Part shown: piece by piece, positions 44,087-54,250 of the stretch | Numbering within the stretch: position 1 is the first letter of the stretch | How the letters are laid out: each line of letters opens with the position of its first letter | Assembly (NCBI GenBank): GCA_963575745.1 | Contig: CAUYUJ010009402.1 | Coordinates: 383,645 to 447,644, forward strand | Length of the DNA: 64,000 nt | DNA from: Prorocentrum cordatum | Lineage: Eukaryota > Sar > Dinophyceae > Prorocentrales > Prorocentraceae | Direction of reading: 5' to 3' | Program-made: the position numbers and the translations under genes | Notes under the pieces: generated by a model | Database searches by the model: none | What the model saw: the letters and a program-made list of their open reading frames with translations, nothing else | Told to the model about the DNA's origin: nothing

Positions 44087-44259
44087 ATTTCGTAATAAAA
44101 GGGAGGGGGTCTGGACCCTCCAAGACAAGCCATTTCAGACCTCCCCCGTGGGAGAACCCTCCAAAACATCGTCCCCAGACCCCCCAGGCCCTCCAAGATG
44201 GCCTGGAAGAGACCCCCCCTCGAAATGAGACCCCCCTCCCTTTATTACGAAATCTGGAG
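44087..44259. mobile_element. Nested hairpin/MITE family H3, copy 1
   Basis: Arms CCAGATTTCGTAATAAAAGG and CCTTTATTACGAAATCTGG are inverted copies, extending about 30 bp through AGGGGGGTCT. Flanks (GGTATT / AGTATT) look like a short TSD. The interior (CTCCAAGACAAGCC... CCCAGACCCCCCAGGCCC) is nearly identical to the copy at 45,638-45,812. Confidence 0.85.
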
Positions 44260-44284
44260 TATTGTTTTGGCTATTTTGGGGGTA

Positions 44285-45378
44285 TTTTTTCCCGGAAAGG
44301 GCAAAGGCCCAGGGTTCTCTTTTAGTATGTAAACATGTCCCCGGTGCCCAACTTGAAGGAGGCCGGCGAAATTTTTCCTTGATAAATATCGAGGTCGAAG
44401 GAGGCCGGCGAAATTATTTTTGAGGATGTCTCGAGCGAAACGCTTGTTTTTGAAATCCCGATCGATAAATCACAGGGTGCGGGCCACTTTTTCGTGTGTT
44501 GAGGATGTCTCGAGCGAAACGCTTGCTCCGCAGAGTTTGCCGAGGATGTCTCGAGCGAAACGCTTGTTTTGCAGAGCCGACCGCGACGCGGAAAAGCGCC
44601 CCGCGCGAAGGAATTTCGATGATGTCTCGACTAATTCCTTTGTTTTTGTACGATTTCCTGGAATTTTGGCAGGATGTCTCGAGCGAAATGCACGACCCCA
44701 CCCTAGCACGACCATACCCCAGCACGACCACACCCCAGCACGACCAGACCCCAGCACGACCCCACCCCAGCACGACCCCACCCCAGCACGACCATACCCC
44801 AGCACGACCACACCCCAGCACGACCCGACCCCAGCACGACCCTACCCCAGCAAGACCACACCCCAGCACGACCACACCCCAGCACGACCTCACCACAGCA
44901 CGACCACACCCCAGCACGACCACGCCCCAGCACGACCACGCCCCAGCACGACCACGCCCCAGCACGACCACCCCCCCAGCACGACCACACCCCAGCACGA
45001 CCACCCCCCAGCACGACCACACCCCAGCACGACCACTCCCCAGCACGACCACACCCCAGCACGACCACACCCCAGCACGACCACACCCAGTCGCACCCCC
45101 GTGGAATGTTTCGTGGCGTGTCTGGTTGAGTGGTTGCCTGTTCGTGGGGTGTCTCGTGGAATGTTTCACGGGGTGTCTCGTGGAATGTTTCGTGAGGTGT
45201 CTCGTGGAATGTTTCGTGAGGTGTCTCGTGGAATGTTTCGTGAGGTGTCTCGTGGGATGTTTCGCGGGGTGTCTCGTGGGATGTTTCGTGAGATGTCGCC
45301 CAGTTGGGTATCGTGAAAACGTGACCATGCTGCACATGTCTTTATCCCTTTCCGGGTTCGTGGGTCCATCATGTTTTA
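44285..45378 (+). mobile_element. Satellite cassette D inside element E1
   Basis: Left end TTTTTTCCCGGAAAGGGC and right end CCCTTTCCGGGTTCGTGGGT. It has the same order as cassette A: leader, GATGTCTCGAGCGAAAC repeats, 16-bp satellite (44,690-45,090), 24-bp satellite (45,100-45,295). It nearly fills the element. Confidence 0.75.
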
Positions 45379-45428
45379 TTTTTCGTCGAAACCCCCCTTG
45401 TAGGGGGACAGGCCCGACTTAAATTCAG

Positions 45429-45587
45429 GCCCACGCTCGCGGGAGGCAGGAGCGGCAGCGGCTGCAGCGGGCGCGCGGGAGCGAGGCGGCCGACCCGACG
45501 GTCCGTGGGCGGCCCCGCGAGCAGCCGGCGGGCCTGCAGGGCGTGGCGCTGGGCGACCTGGAGAACGAGGCGGCGACCCGGCTCCAG
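45429..45587 (+). CDS. IQ-motif gene, 159-bp exon between two TIR introns
   Basis: The exon is exactly 53 codons between CAG|GC acceptor and CAG|GC donor sites. It completes the IQ motif begun at 43,958 (IQ + AHARGRQERQR), encodes an Ala/Arg/Gly-rich linker (GSEAADPTVRGRPRE) and ends NEAATRLQ, the start of the next IQ motif. The next bases in frame would reach TGA at 45,591, so the following element must be spliced out for the protein to continue. Confidence 0.7.
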
Positions 45588-45637
45588 GCCTGAGTCGGGC
45601 CCGTCCCTCCACAGGAGGAGCGCTCAAAAGTAGTCCA

Positions 45638-45812
45638 GATTTCGTAATAAAAGGGAGGGGGTCTGGACCCTCCAAGACAAGCCATTTCAGACCTCCCTCG
45701 TGGGGTCGAACCCTCCAAAACATCGTCCCCAGACCCCCCAGGCCCTCCAAGATGGCCTGGAAGAGACCCCCCCTCGAAATGAGACCCCCCTCCCTTTATT
45801 ACGAAATCTGGA
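45638..45812. mobile_element. Nested hairpin/MITE family H3, copy 2
   Basis: Same arms as 44,087-44,259 and nearly identical interior. It is flanked by AGTAGT on the left and AGTAGT on the right, a 6-bp TSD. Confidence 0.85.
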
Positions 45813-45866
45813 GTAGTCCAGAAATAGTCCGGGGACCCTTTTTTGGGAGTATGTTTGCATCTTTTG

Positions 45867-47368
45867 TTTTTTCCCGGAAAGGGCGCGGGCCCAGGGTTCT
45901 CTTTTAGCCGTTTACCCCCGGATCTGACGGGTCAAGCGCCGGCGAAATTATTTGCGATAAATAACGAGGTAAAGTGCTGATTTTTTTAGAAAAAGTGCGT
46001 TTTGTGCGTGCCCGCTCGAGGAAAGTTCGCCCCCCATCTCGGATCCTCGATAAATAACGGGGTCCGCAGACCCCCGCTTTCCCTCGTAAAAAAGAGGGTG
46101 CGGAGCGTTTTTCGCAGAATCCTCGAAAAATAACGGGGTCTGGAGCCCCGACCGCGACTCGGAAAAGCGCCCCGCGCGCAGGAATTCCGAGGATGTCTCG
46201 CGCGTGCCGCGTCCCGCGCGCAGGAATTTCGAGGATGTCTCGACTAATTCGCTTGTTTTGTCAGGATTTCTTAGAACTTTGGCAGGATGTCTCGAGCGAA
46301 ACGCTTATTTTACATAGTTTGTGGAGGATGTCTCGAGCGAAACGCTGGTTTTCGCAAAATTTGGAGATGTCTCGAGCGGGGGTCCAGAATTCAGAGGATG
46401 TCTCAGGCGAAATGCTTGTTTTCACGTCCCGCTCGCAAGAATTCCGAGGATGTCTCGCGCGTGCCGCGTCCCGCGCGCAGGAATTCTGAGGATGTTGGCA
46501 GGATGTCTCGAGCGAAACGCTTGTCCCCAGCACGTTCCGTAGCGCGTCCCCTTGGCACGTCCCGCGGTGCGTCCCCATGGCACGTCCCTTGGCACGTCGC
46601 TTGGCGGGTCCCTTGAGACGTTCCGCGTCGCGTCCTCCTGGCATGTCCCCCTTGTCAATTAGCTCTGGGGCAGCTACTATGTGTTCAGGCAGCTCGAGCT
46701 TAAGATCCAGATCAGTTCGGTCAGGACTCGGATGCAAAGGAGGACTCGATCCACGACGCTATAGAGCACAATCGCGGCATTGCACATCGCAATTCAGCAC
46801 GGTGCAGCACAGCACATATTTCGGCACGGTACATCAAGATCGATACACTCAGCATTGCATTTTGGCACGTTCCTTGGCACGTTCCGTGGGGCGTCCCTTG
46901 GCGAGTCCCCCTGGCACGTCGCGTGGCGCGTCCCCTGGCACATCCCGTGGCACATCCATTGGCACGTTCCGTAGCGCGTCCCCTTGGCACGTCCCGCGGT
47001 GCGACCCCATGGCACGTCCCCTGGCACGCCGCCTGGCGCCATCCCTCGGGACGTTTCGCGGCGCGTCCTCCTGACATGCTCCCCTGTCCATTAGCTCTTG
47101 GGCAGCTACTATGTGTTCAGGCAGCTCGAGCTTAAGATCCAGATCAGTTCGGTCAGGACTCGGATGCGTCGAGGCTATAGAGCACAATCGCGGCATGGCA
47201 CATCGCAATGCAGCACGGTGCAGCACAGCACAGCCCTCTGCAGGGTACATCAGGATCGATACACTCAGCATTGCATTTGCCCGTCACCCAATCATGTGTC
47301 TTTGAAAACGCTGCCATGTGGTACAGTGCTATATTCCTTTCCGGGTTCGTGGGTCGATCATGTTTTTT
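45867..47368 (+). mobile_element. Satellite cassette E inside element E2
   Basis: It has the standard cassette ends and the GATGTCTCGAGCGAAAC repeats (46,190-46,530). In place of the 16-bp and 24-bp satellites it carries a degenerate 12-bp repeat (TTGGCACGTCCC, 46,535-46,640 and 46,863-47,070) and two copies of a module of about 190-200 bp (46,656-46,860 and 47,087-47,277). Its right end abuts the left end of cassette F. Confidence 0.75.
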
Positions 47369-48857
47369 CCCGGAAAGGGTTTGAGCCCAGGGTTCTCTTT
47401 TAGATGGTTTCCCCCCGGGTTTGACGGGAAGAGGGCCGGCGAATTTCTTTTGCGATAAATAACGAGTGGGAAGAGGGCCGGCGAATTAAAATTTGAGGAT
47501 GTCCCTAGCGAAACGCTTGTTTTTCAGAATTTGTTGAGGATGTCTCGAGCGAGACGCTGGTTTTGCAGAGTTGGGGATGTCTCGAGCGAAACGCTTGGTT
47601 TCAGAATTTGTTGAGGATGTCTCGAGCGACACGCTGGTTTTGCAGAGCCGACCGCGACACGGAAAAGCGCCCCTCGCGCAGGAATTCCAAGGATGTCTCG
47701 CGCGTGCCGCGTCCCGCGCGCGGGTATTTGGATTTCTTGGGATTTTGACAGGATGTCTCGAGCGAAACGCTTGTTTTTCATAATTTGTTGAGGATGTCTC
47801 GAGCGAAACGCTGGTTTTGCAAAATTGGAGGATGTCTCGAGCGGTGGCCTCGTGGGGGGCCAGAATTCAAAGGATGTCTCAGGCGAAATGCTTGTTTTCA
47901 CGTCCCGCTCGCAGGAATTCCGAGGATGTCTCGCGCGTGCAGCGTCCCGCGCGTAGGAATTCAGATGATTTTGACAGGATGTCTCGAGCGAAACGCTTGT
48001 CCCCAGCACGTTCCGTAGCGCGTCCCCTTGGCAGGTCCCGCGATGCGTCCCCATGGCACGTCCCTTGGCACGTCGCTTGGCGCGTCCCTTGAGACGTTCT
48101 GCGTCGCGTCCTCCTGGCATGTTCCCCTGTCCATTAGCTCTGGGGCAGCTACTATGTGTTCAGGCAGCTCGAGCTTAAGATCCAGATCAGTTCGGTCAGG
48201 ACTCGGATGCAAAGGAGGACTCGATCCACGAGGCTATAGAGCACAATCGCGCCATGGCACATCGCAATTCAGCACGGCGCAGCACAGCACTGATTTCGGC
48301 ACGGTACATCAAGGTCGATGCACTCAGCATTGCAACTTGGCACGTTCCTTGGCACGTTCCGTGGGGCGTCCTTTGGCGAGTCCCCCTGGCACGTCGCGTG
48401 GCGCGTCCCCTGGCACATCCCGTGGCACATCCATTGGCACGTTCCGTAGCGCGTCCCTTTGGCACGTCCCGCGGTGCGACCCCATGGCACGTCCCCTGGC
48501 ACGTCGCCTGGCGCATCCCTTGGGACGTTTCGCGGCGCGTCCTCCTGGCATGTTCCCCTGTCCATTAGCTCTGGGGCAGCTACTATGTGTTCAGGCAGCT
48601 CGAGCTTAAGATCCAGATCAGTTCGGTCAGGACTCGGATGCAAAGGAGGACTCGATCCACGACGCTATAGAGCGCAGTCGCGCCATGGCACATCGCAATT
48701 CAGCACGGCGCAGCACAGCACAGCCCTTGGCAGGGTACATCAAGATCGATACACTCAGCATTGCATGTGCCCGTCACCCAATCAGGTGTCTTTGAAAACG
48801 CTGCCATGTGTTACAGTTCTATATTCCTTTCCGGGTTCGTGGGTCGATCATGTTTTT
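47363..48857 (+). mobile_element. Satellite cassette F inside element E2
   Basis: Direct tandem copy of the cassette E type: leader, GATGTCTCGAGCG repeats (47,495-48,000), 12-bp TTGGCACGTCCC repeats and two modules (48,130-48,336 and 48,558-48,765). It ends CCTTTCCGGGTTCGTGGGTC...CATGTTTTTG. Confidence 0.75.
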
Positions 48858-48923
48858 GTTTTTGTTTTTTTTTTATTTTGTCCAACCTCCGCCCGTAGGG
48901 GGACATGCCCGACTTCGCTCCAG

Positions 48924-49072
48924 GCCATGTTCCGAGGGGCCCGGGTCCGGCACCAGGTGTCCACGCGGCACGTCCAGAGAGGGACGGCCGCCAGGGCTCA
49001 GGACGCAGCGGGGTGGGGTGGGGGGGCCACGCCCGGCAGGCAGGCTCGGAGCGGGGTGGCGGGAAGCTTCTG
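48924..49072 (+). CDS. IQ-motif gene, further exon
   Basis: It continues the frame after element E2: AMFRGARVRHQ completes an IQ motif, followed by STRHVQRGTAARAQDAAG and a Gly/Arg-rich stretch. Homology fades before the hairpin element at 49,075, so the 3-prime boundary is uncertain. If the hairpin is read through, the frame closes at 49,256. Confidence 0.5.
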
Positions 49073-49074
49073 TC

Positions 49075-49270
49075 AGTATCCTCTATCCGATCCCCATCGC
49101 CATCCCCATCCCCTTCGAGACCCCCACCAGATTGCCACCCCGGTTGGGGATACACACCCCTCGCAGCCCGAAGGGAGCGACCTATATATCCCCATCCAGG
49201 GGGGTACATTGGCCAGTGGGGCCCAGGCCACGCCGCAGGGGATGGGGATCGGATAGACGATACTCAATCT
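49075..49270. mobile_element. Inverted-repeat element family H4
   Basis: Arms AGTATCCTCTATCCGATCCC and GGGATCGGATAGACGATACT are inverted copies of about 23 bp with one mismatch, about 190 bp apart. Only one copy is seen and no clear TSD, although TCTGT occurs on both sides. Confidence 0.65.
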
Positions 49271-49307
49271 GTGGGGCAGGCGCAGGACCGAAGAACAAAA
49301 AGGCATG

Positions 49308-49464
49308 AACATAAACGTGTGGCGCTCCGCGCGGATTTCTCGGATCTGCGCTGGGCCCCCCCCCTGCGGCGCCCCCGGCGCCGCCCCTGGCGCGCTCCGC
49401 GCGCCAGGGAGGGGGTCCAGCGCAGATCCCAGAAATCCGCGCGGAGCGCCAAAAGTTTATGCTT
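49308..49464. mobile_element. Hairpin element family H2, best copy
   Basis: Near-perfect inverted arms of about 48 bp: CATAAACGTGTGGCGCTCCG on the left, GCGGAGCGCCAAAAGTTTAT on the right, with GGATTTCTCGGATCTGCGC and GCGCAGATCCCAGAAATCC inside. A single strand would fold into one long hairpin. It lies 38 bp after element H4. Confidence 0.85.
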
Positions 49465-49524
49465 ATGCCGCTTTTTCTTCTTCTTCTTCTTCTTCTTCTT
49501 CTTGTTCTTCTTCTTCTTCTACAG

Positions 49525-49821
49525 GACCAGGATGAGTCGTTCCAGAGGATTCTGGAGCACTTTCAGAGCGTTCTGGGGCGCCTTGGAAAATCCGCGGCGC
49601 TTGGCACATCCTCTGGACCCGCCGGATTTCAGAGATCCCCGATTTGTCCTGGCCTGACTTTGTCCTGGTACTGGCTTTGTCTCATTGTGCATCCCTCACT
49701 CATCCACCCATCCCCAGTGTTCCCCTCCAGTCCCTTCCCTTCTCCCTCCCCTGCCCTTGGTGGGCCCATGGAGATCTCACGTTCGCAAGTTTGGGCTGGC
49801 CGGTCAGCTTGGAAGCCGTAG
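49525..49821 (+). CDS. Possible terminal exon of the IQ-motif gene
   Basis: A (TTC)n pyrimidine tract (49,469-49,520) ends in TACAG at 49,524, an ideal 3-prime splice site. The frame that follows reads DQDESFQRILEHFQSVLGRLGK and stays open to TAG at 49,821. The first 25 residues are helical and protein-like; the rest is less convincing. No domain is recognised, and linkage to the IQ gene is by position only. Confidence 0.3.
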   Translation, partial: DQDESFQRILEHFQSVLGRLGKSAALGTSSGPAGFQRSPICPGLTLSWYWLCLIVHPSLIHPSPVFPSSPFPSPSPALGGPMEISRSQVWAGRSAWKP

Positions 49822-49879
49822 CTTGTAGCTTGGAAATCTTGAGCGTGTTTTGTATATTCCCACCCGTCAGGTTAGGGCC

Positions 49880-50090
49880 GTGAGATTGTGAAAGCCTGAC
49901 GGCAGGTGCCGCCGACCCTGAAAAACATCGACGACGACCAGGAGGGGAAAGAGGAGAATGATAACGAGGAGGAGGAGGCGGAGATAAGGAGGAGGAGGAG
50001 GAGGAGGAGGAGGAGGAGGAGAAGGAGGAAGAACAGGACTCCCCCTTGGGACCCCCCCCCGGGGAGAAGGTCCGGAGGAGGACAGGTTAG
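49880..50090 (+). repeat. Dispersed repeat R3, copy 2
   Basis: GTGAAAGCCTGACGGCAGG, GCCGCCGACCCTGAAAAACA and CGACGACGACCAGGAGG match 29,005-29,060. A shorter GGA array follows (49,962-50,032), then the GGGGAGAAGGTCCGGAGGAG block. Confidence 0.75.
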
Positions 50091-50114
50091 GGCCGTCAGA
50101 TCTTAGGAACAGGC

Positions 50115-50200
50115 CTCCCGACTGGCCCACCCCGCATACCGCGGCCGCCAGATCCCCAGGTCCATCGAGTGGCCCCCGAGTCTCCCGCTGCCCGCGCCTT
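50115..50200 (+). repeat. Dispersed repeat R5, copy 1
   Basis: It aligns with 55,945-56,045: GG.(T/C)TCCCGAC.GG.CCAC and GCATACCGCGGCCGCCAGAT, then CCCCCGAGT.TCCCGC and GCGC.TTCGAC. The two copies lie just outside the two ends of element E4, in the same orientation. They suggest E4 sits between duplicated segments or inside a tandem repeat. Confidence 0.65.
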
Positions 50201-50390
50201 CGACGGCCATGGCAGAGCTGAACAGAGCAGCGCACAACAGAGCACAGCATGGCATTTAACATGACCAAGCATGGCGTTCAGTCGGGCATGTCCCTCTTCA
50301 GGGGGAATATTCAAAAATAGTACAAAAATAGTCAGGGGACAATTTTTGGAGTATTTTTTCGACTATTTGGTGGGTATTTTGTGAGTATTT

Positions 50391-53300
50391 TTAATTCCCG
50401 GAAAGGGCTTGAGCCCAGGGTTCTCTTTTAGTCGTTTACCCCCGGAATTGACAGGAAGCGGGCTGGCGGATTTATTCTGCGATAAATTACGTGCGGGAAG
50501 AGGGCCGGCGGAATTATGTTTGAGGATGTCTCGAGCGAAACGCTTGTCTTTCAGAATTTGTTGAGGATGTCTCGAGCGAAACGCTGGTTTTGCAGAGTTG
50601 GGGATGTCTCGAGCGAAACGTTGTTTTCAGAATTTGTTGAGGATGTCTCGAGCGAAAACGCTGGTTTTGCAGAGCCGACCGCGACACGGAAAAGCGCCCC
50701 GCGTAGGAATTCCGAGGATGTCTCGCGCGTGCCGCGTCCCGCGCGCAGGAATTTCGAGGATGTCTCGACTAATTCGTTTGTTTTTCGAGGATTTCCTTGG
50801 CCACACAGGTGGGTATCTAACATGTTCTGCCCGAGCTGGCACCACGTTGCTTCACGTGTCCAGGGCACCCAGGTGGGTATCTAACATGGTGGTCCCGAGC
50901 TGGAGCCATGTGTTTTCACATGTACAGGCCACCCAGGTGGGTATCTAACATGTTGGTCCCGAGCTGCAACCACGTGCTTCACCTGTCTAGTCCACCCAGG
51001 GAGTGTCTAAGATGGTGGTCCCGAGCTGGAACCACGTGTTTTCACGTGCCCAGGTCGCCCAGAGGGTGTATCTAACATGGTGGCCCCGCGCTGGAACCGC
51101 CTGTTTTCATGTGTCCACGCCACCCAGTGGGGTATCTAACATGGTGGTCCTGAGCTGGAACCACGTGTCCAAGCCACCCATGAGTTTTCTAACATGGCGG
51201 TCCCGAGCTGGAACCACGTGTTTTCACGTGTCCAGGCCACCCAGGGGGTATCTAACATGGTGGTCCCGCGCTGGAACCACGTGTTTTCACGTGTGCAGGC
51301 CACCCAGGTGAGTATCTACATGGTGGTCCCGAGCTGGAACCGCGTGTTTTCACGTGTCCACGCCACCCAGGGGGTATCTAACATGGTGGTCCCGAGCTGG
51401 AACCACGTGTTTTCACGTGTCCAGGCCACCCAGGGGGTACCTAACATGTGCCTCCTGGATCCTTCCTGGGACTCGGAACGGAACGTCGAAAGTTTGTTTG
51501 TATTTGGTATCGATTCGTTTACTTTTTGGCCTCCAGGTGCCTCTGGGCGTTCCTGGGCCCTCCTGTGCTCCAGACGACCGCATGTTAGATATCCCCCCTG
51601 GGTGGGCTGGATCACGTGTTTTTACGTGTGCAGGCCACCCAGGGGGGTATCTAACATGGTGTTCCCGAGCTGGAACCATGTGTTTTTTACGTGTCCAGGC
51701 CACCCAGGTGGATATCCAGCATGGTTGTCCCGAGCTTGAATCAAGTGTTTTTGCGTATCCAGGCCACCCAGAGGGGATATCTAACATGATTGTTCTGAGC
51801 AATGGCCATGTGTTGTAACCAGTCCAGGCTATTCAGGGGTGTATATAGCATGGTTTCCCAAGCTGGGGTATCTAACATGGTGGTCCTGAGCTGGAACCAC
51901 GTGTCCAAGCCTCCCATGAGTTGTCTAACATGGCGGTCCCGAGCTGGAACCACGTGTTTTCACGTGTCCAGGCCACCCAGGGGGTATCTAACATGGTGGC
52001 CCCGCGCTGGAACCACGTGTTTTCAAGTGTGCAGGCCACCCAGGTGAGTATCTACATGGTGGTCCCGAGCTGGAACCGCGTGTTTTCACGTGTCCACGCC
52101 ACCCAGGGGGTATCTAACATGGTGGTCCCGAGCTGGAACCACGTGTTTTCACGTGTCCAGGCCACCCAGGGGGTACCTAACATGTGCCTCCTGGATCCTT
52201 CCTGGGACTCGGAACGGAACGTCGAAAGTTTGTTTGTATTTGGTATCGATTCGTTTACTTTTTGGCCTCCAGGTGCCTCTGGGCGTTCCTGGGCCCTCCT
52301 GTGCTCCAGACGACCGCATGTTAGATATCCCCCCTGGGTGGGCTGGATCACGTGTTTTTACGTGTGCAGGCCACCCAGGGGGGTATCTAACATGGTGTTC
52401 CCGAGCTGGAACCATGTGTTTTTTACGTGTCCAGGCCACCCAGGTGGATATCCAGCATGGTTGTCCCGAGCTTGAATCAAGTGTTTTTGCGTATCCAGTC
52501 CACCCAGAGGGGATATCTAACATGATTGTTCTGAGCAATGGCCATGTGTTGTAACCAGTCCAGGCTATTCAGGGGTGTATATAGCATGGTTTCCCAAGCT
52601 GGGGTATCTAACATGGTGGTCCTGAGCTGGAACCACGTGTCCAAGCCTCCCATGAGTTGTCTAACATGGCGGTCCCGAGCTGGAACCACGTGTTTTCACG
52701 TGTCCAGGCCACCCAGGGGGTATCTAACATGGTGGTCCCGCGCTGGAACCACGTGTTTTCAAGTGTGCAGGCCACCCAGGTGAGTATATACATGGTGGTC
52801 CCGAGCTGGAACCGCGTGTTTTCACGTGTCCACGCCACCCAGGGGGTATCTATCATGGTGTCCCCGAGCTGGAACCACGTGTTTTCACGTGTCCAGGCCA
52901 CCCAGGGGGTATCTAACATGTGCCTCCTGGATCTTTCCTGGGACTCGGAACGGAACGTTGAGAGTTTATTTGTATTTGGTATCGATTCGTTTACTTTTTG
53001 GCCTCCAGGCGCCTCTGGGCGTTCCTGGGCCCTCCTGTGCTCCAGACGACCGCATGTTAGATATCCCCCCTGGGTGGGCTGGATCACGTGTTTTTACGTG
53101 TGCAGGCCACCCAGGGGGGTATCTAACATGGTGGTCCCGAGCTGGAACCATGTGTTTTTACGTGTCCAGGCCACCCAGGGGGATATCTAGCATGGTTGGC
53201 CCGAGCTTGAATCACGTGTTTTTGCTTATCCAGGCCACCCAGAGGGGGTATCTAACATGATTGTTCTGAGCAATGGCCATGTGTTGTAACGAGTCCAGGC

Positions 53301-54250
53301 TATTCAGGGGTGTATATAGCATGGTTTCCCGAGCTGGCACCATGTGTTTTTATGTGTCTAGGCCATCCAGGGGATATCTAACATGGTGGCTCCGAGCAAG
53401 GACCATGCATTTTAAGGTTCCGTAGCGCGTCCCCTCGGCACGTCCCGCGGTGCGTCCCCGTGTCACGTCCCCTGGCACGTCGCCTGGCGCGTCCCTTGGG
53501 ACGTTCCGCGGCGCGTCCTCCTGGCATGTTCCCCTGTCAAGTAGCTCTGGGGCAGCTACTATGTGCTGAGGCAGCTCGAGCTTAAGATCCAGATCAGTTC
53601 GGTCAGGACTCGGATGCCAGGGAGGACTCGATCCACAACGCTATAGAGCACAATCGCGGCATGGCACATGGCAGTTTAGCACAGCGCAGCACAGCACAGC
53701 CCTCGGCACGGTACCTCAAGATCGATACACTCAGCATTGCAATCTGGCACGTTCCGTGGCGCGTCCCGTGGCGAGTCCCCCTGGCACGTCGCGCGGCGCG
53801 TCCCTTGGCACGTCCCGTGGCACGTCCATTGGCACGTTCCGCAGCGCGTCCCCTCGGCACGTCCCGCGGTGCGTCTTTGTGGCACGTCCCTTGGCACGTC
53901 GCCTGGCGCGTCCCTTGGGACGTTCCACGGCGCGTCCTCCTGGCATGTTCCCCTGTCAAGTAGCTCTGGGGCAGCTACTATGTGCTGAGGCAGCTCGAGC
54001 TTAAGATCCAGATCAGTTCGGTCAGGACTCGGATGCAAAGGAGGACTCGATCCACAACGCTATAGAGCACAATCGCGGCATGGCACATCGCAATTCAGCA
54101 CGGCGCTGCACAGCACAGCCCTCGGCACGGTACATCAAGATCGATACACTCAGCATTGCGCTTGCCCGTCGCCCAATCAGGTGTCTTCCAAACGTTGCCA
54201 TGCCTTACATGTCTATATTCCTTTCCGGGTTCGTGGGTCGATCATGTTTT
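50391..54250 (+). mobile_element. Satellite cassette G, 3.9 kb
   Basis: Standard leader and GATGTCTCGAGCGAAAC repeats (50,520-50,790) are followed by a long 63-bp satellite (50,800-53,410). Then come 12-bp TTGGCACGTCCC repeats and two 190-200 bp modules (53,540-53,745 and 53,957-54,165). The right end is CCTTTCCGGGTTCGTGGGTC. Its left end reads AATTCCCGGAAAGGGC. Confidence 0.75.
50800..53410. repeat. 63-bp satellite with a 736-bp higher-order repeat
   Basis: The basic unit is GGTATCTAACATGGTGGTCC, then CGAGCTGGAACCACGTG, TTTTCACGTGTCCAGG and CCACCCAGG. Because 63 is a multiple of 3, long ORFs with a 21-residue repeat (NMVVPSWNHVFSRVQATQGV) appear, but stops and shifts are frequent. From about 51,100 the array is organised as three near-identical 736-bp blocks. 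A GTGCCTCCTGGATC landmark recurs at about 51,448, 52,184 and 52,920, and it includes an unrelated 120-bp insert (GGAACGTCGAAAGTTTGTTT). Confidence 0.9.

Larger units (their letters stand above)
43959..45428 (+). mobile_element. Introner-like element E1: 1,470-bp intron with TIRs and 8-bp TSD
   Basis: The element sits between IQ exons. Left terminus TTAAGTCGGGCGTGTCCCCC and right terminus GGGGGACAGGCCCGACTTAA are inverted copies of about 28 bp with one mismatch. Flanking both sides is ATTCAGGC (43,953-43,960 and 45,423-45,430). Splicing CAG|GC...CAG|GC, a GC-AG intron, removes the element and one TSD copy and gives an uninterrupted IQ motif. Inside are a nested hairpin (44,087-44,259) and one satellite cassette (44,285-45,378). 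The duplication supplies both splice sites, the behaviour expected of introners. Confidence 0.85.
45588..48923 (+). mobile_element. Introner-like element E2: 3.3-kb intron with TIRs and 10-bp TSD
   Basis: Left terminus GAGTCGGGCCCGTCCCTCCA and right terminus GTAGGGGGACATGCCCGACT are inverted. A perfect GCTCCAGGCC duplication flanks it (45,581-45,590 and 48,917-48,926). Removing the element at CAG|GC rejoins ATRLQ to AMFRGARVRHQ, a good IQ motif, in frame. It contains a nested H3 hairpin and two head-to-tail cassettes (E, F). Confidence 0.85.

Noticed and set aside
35820-45090. Long ORFs rich in PQHDHTPARP or WSCWGVVVLGCGRAG repeats
   Set aside because: They are translations of a 16-bp satellite in different frames and strands. 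The period is not a multiple of three, so every frame looks similar.
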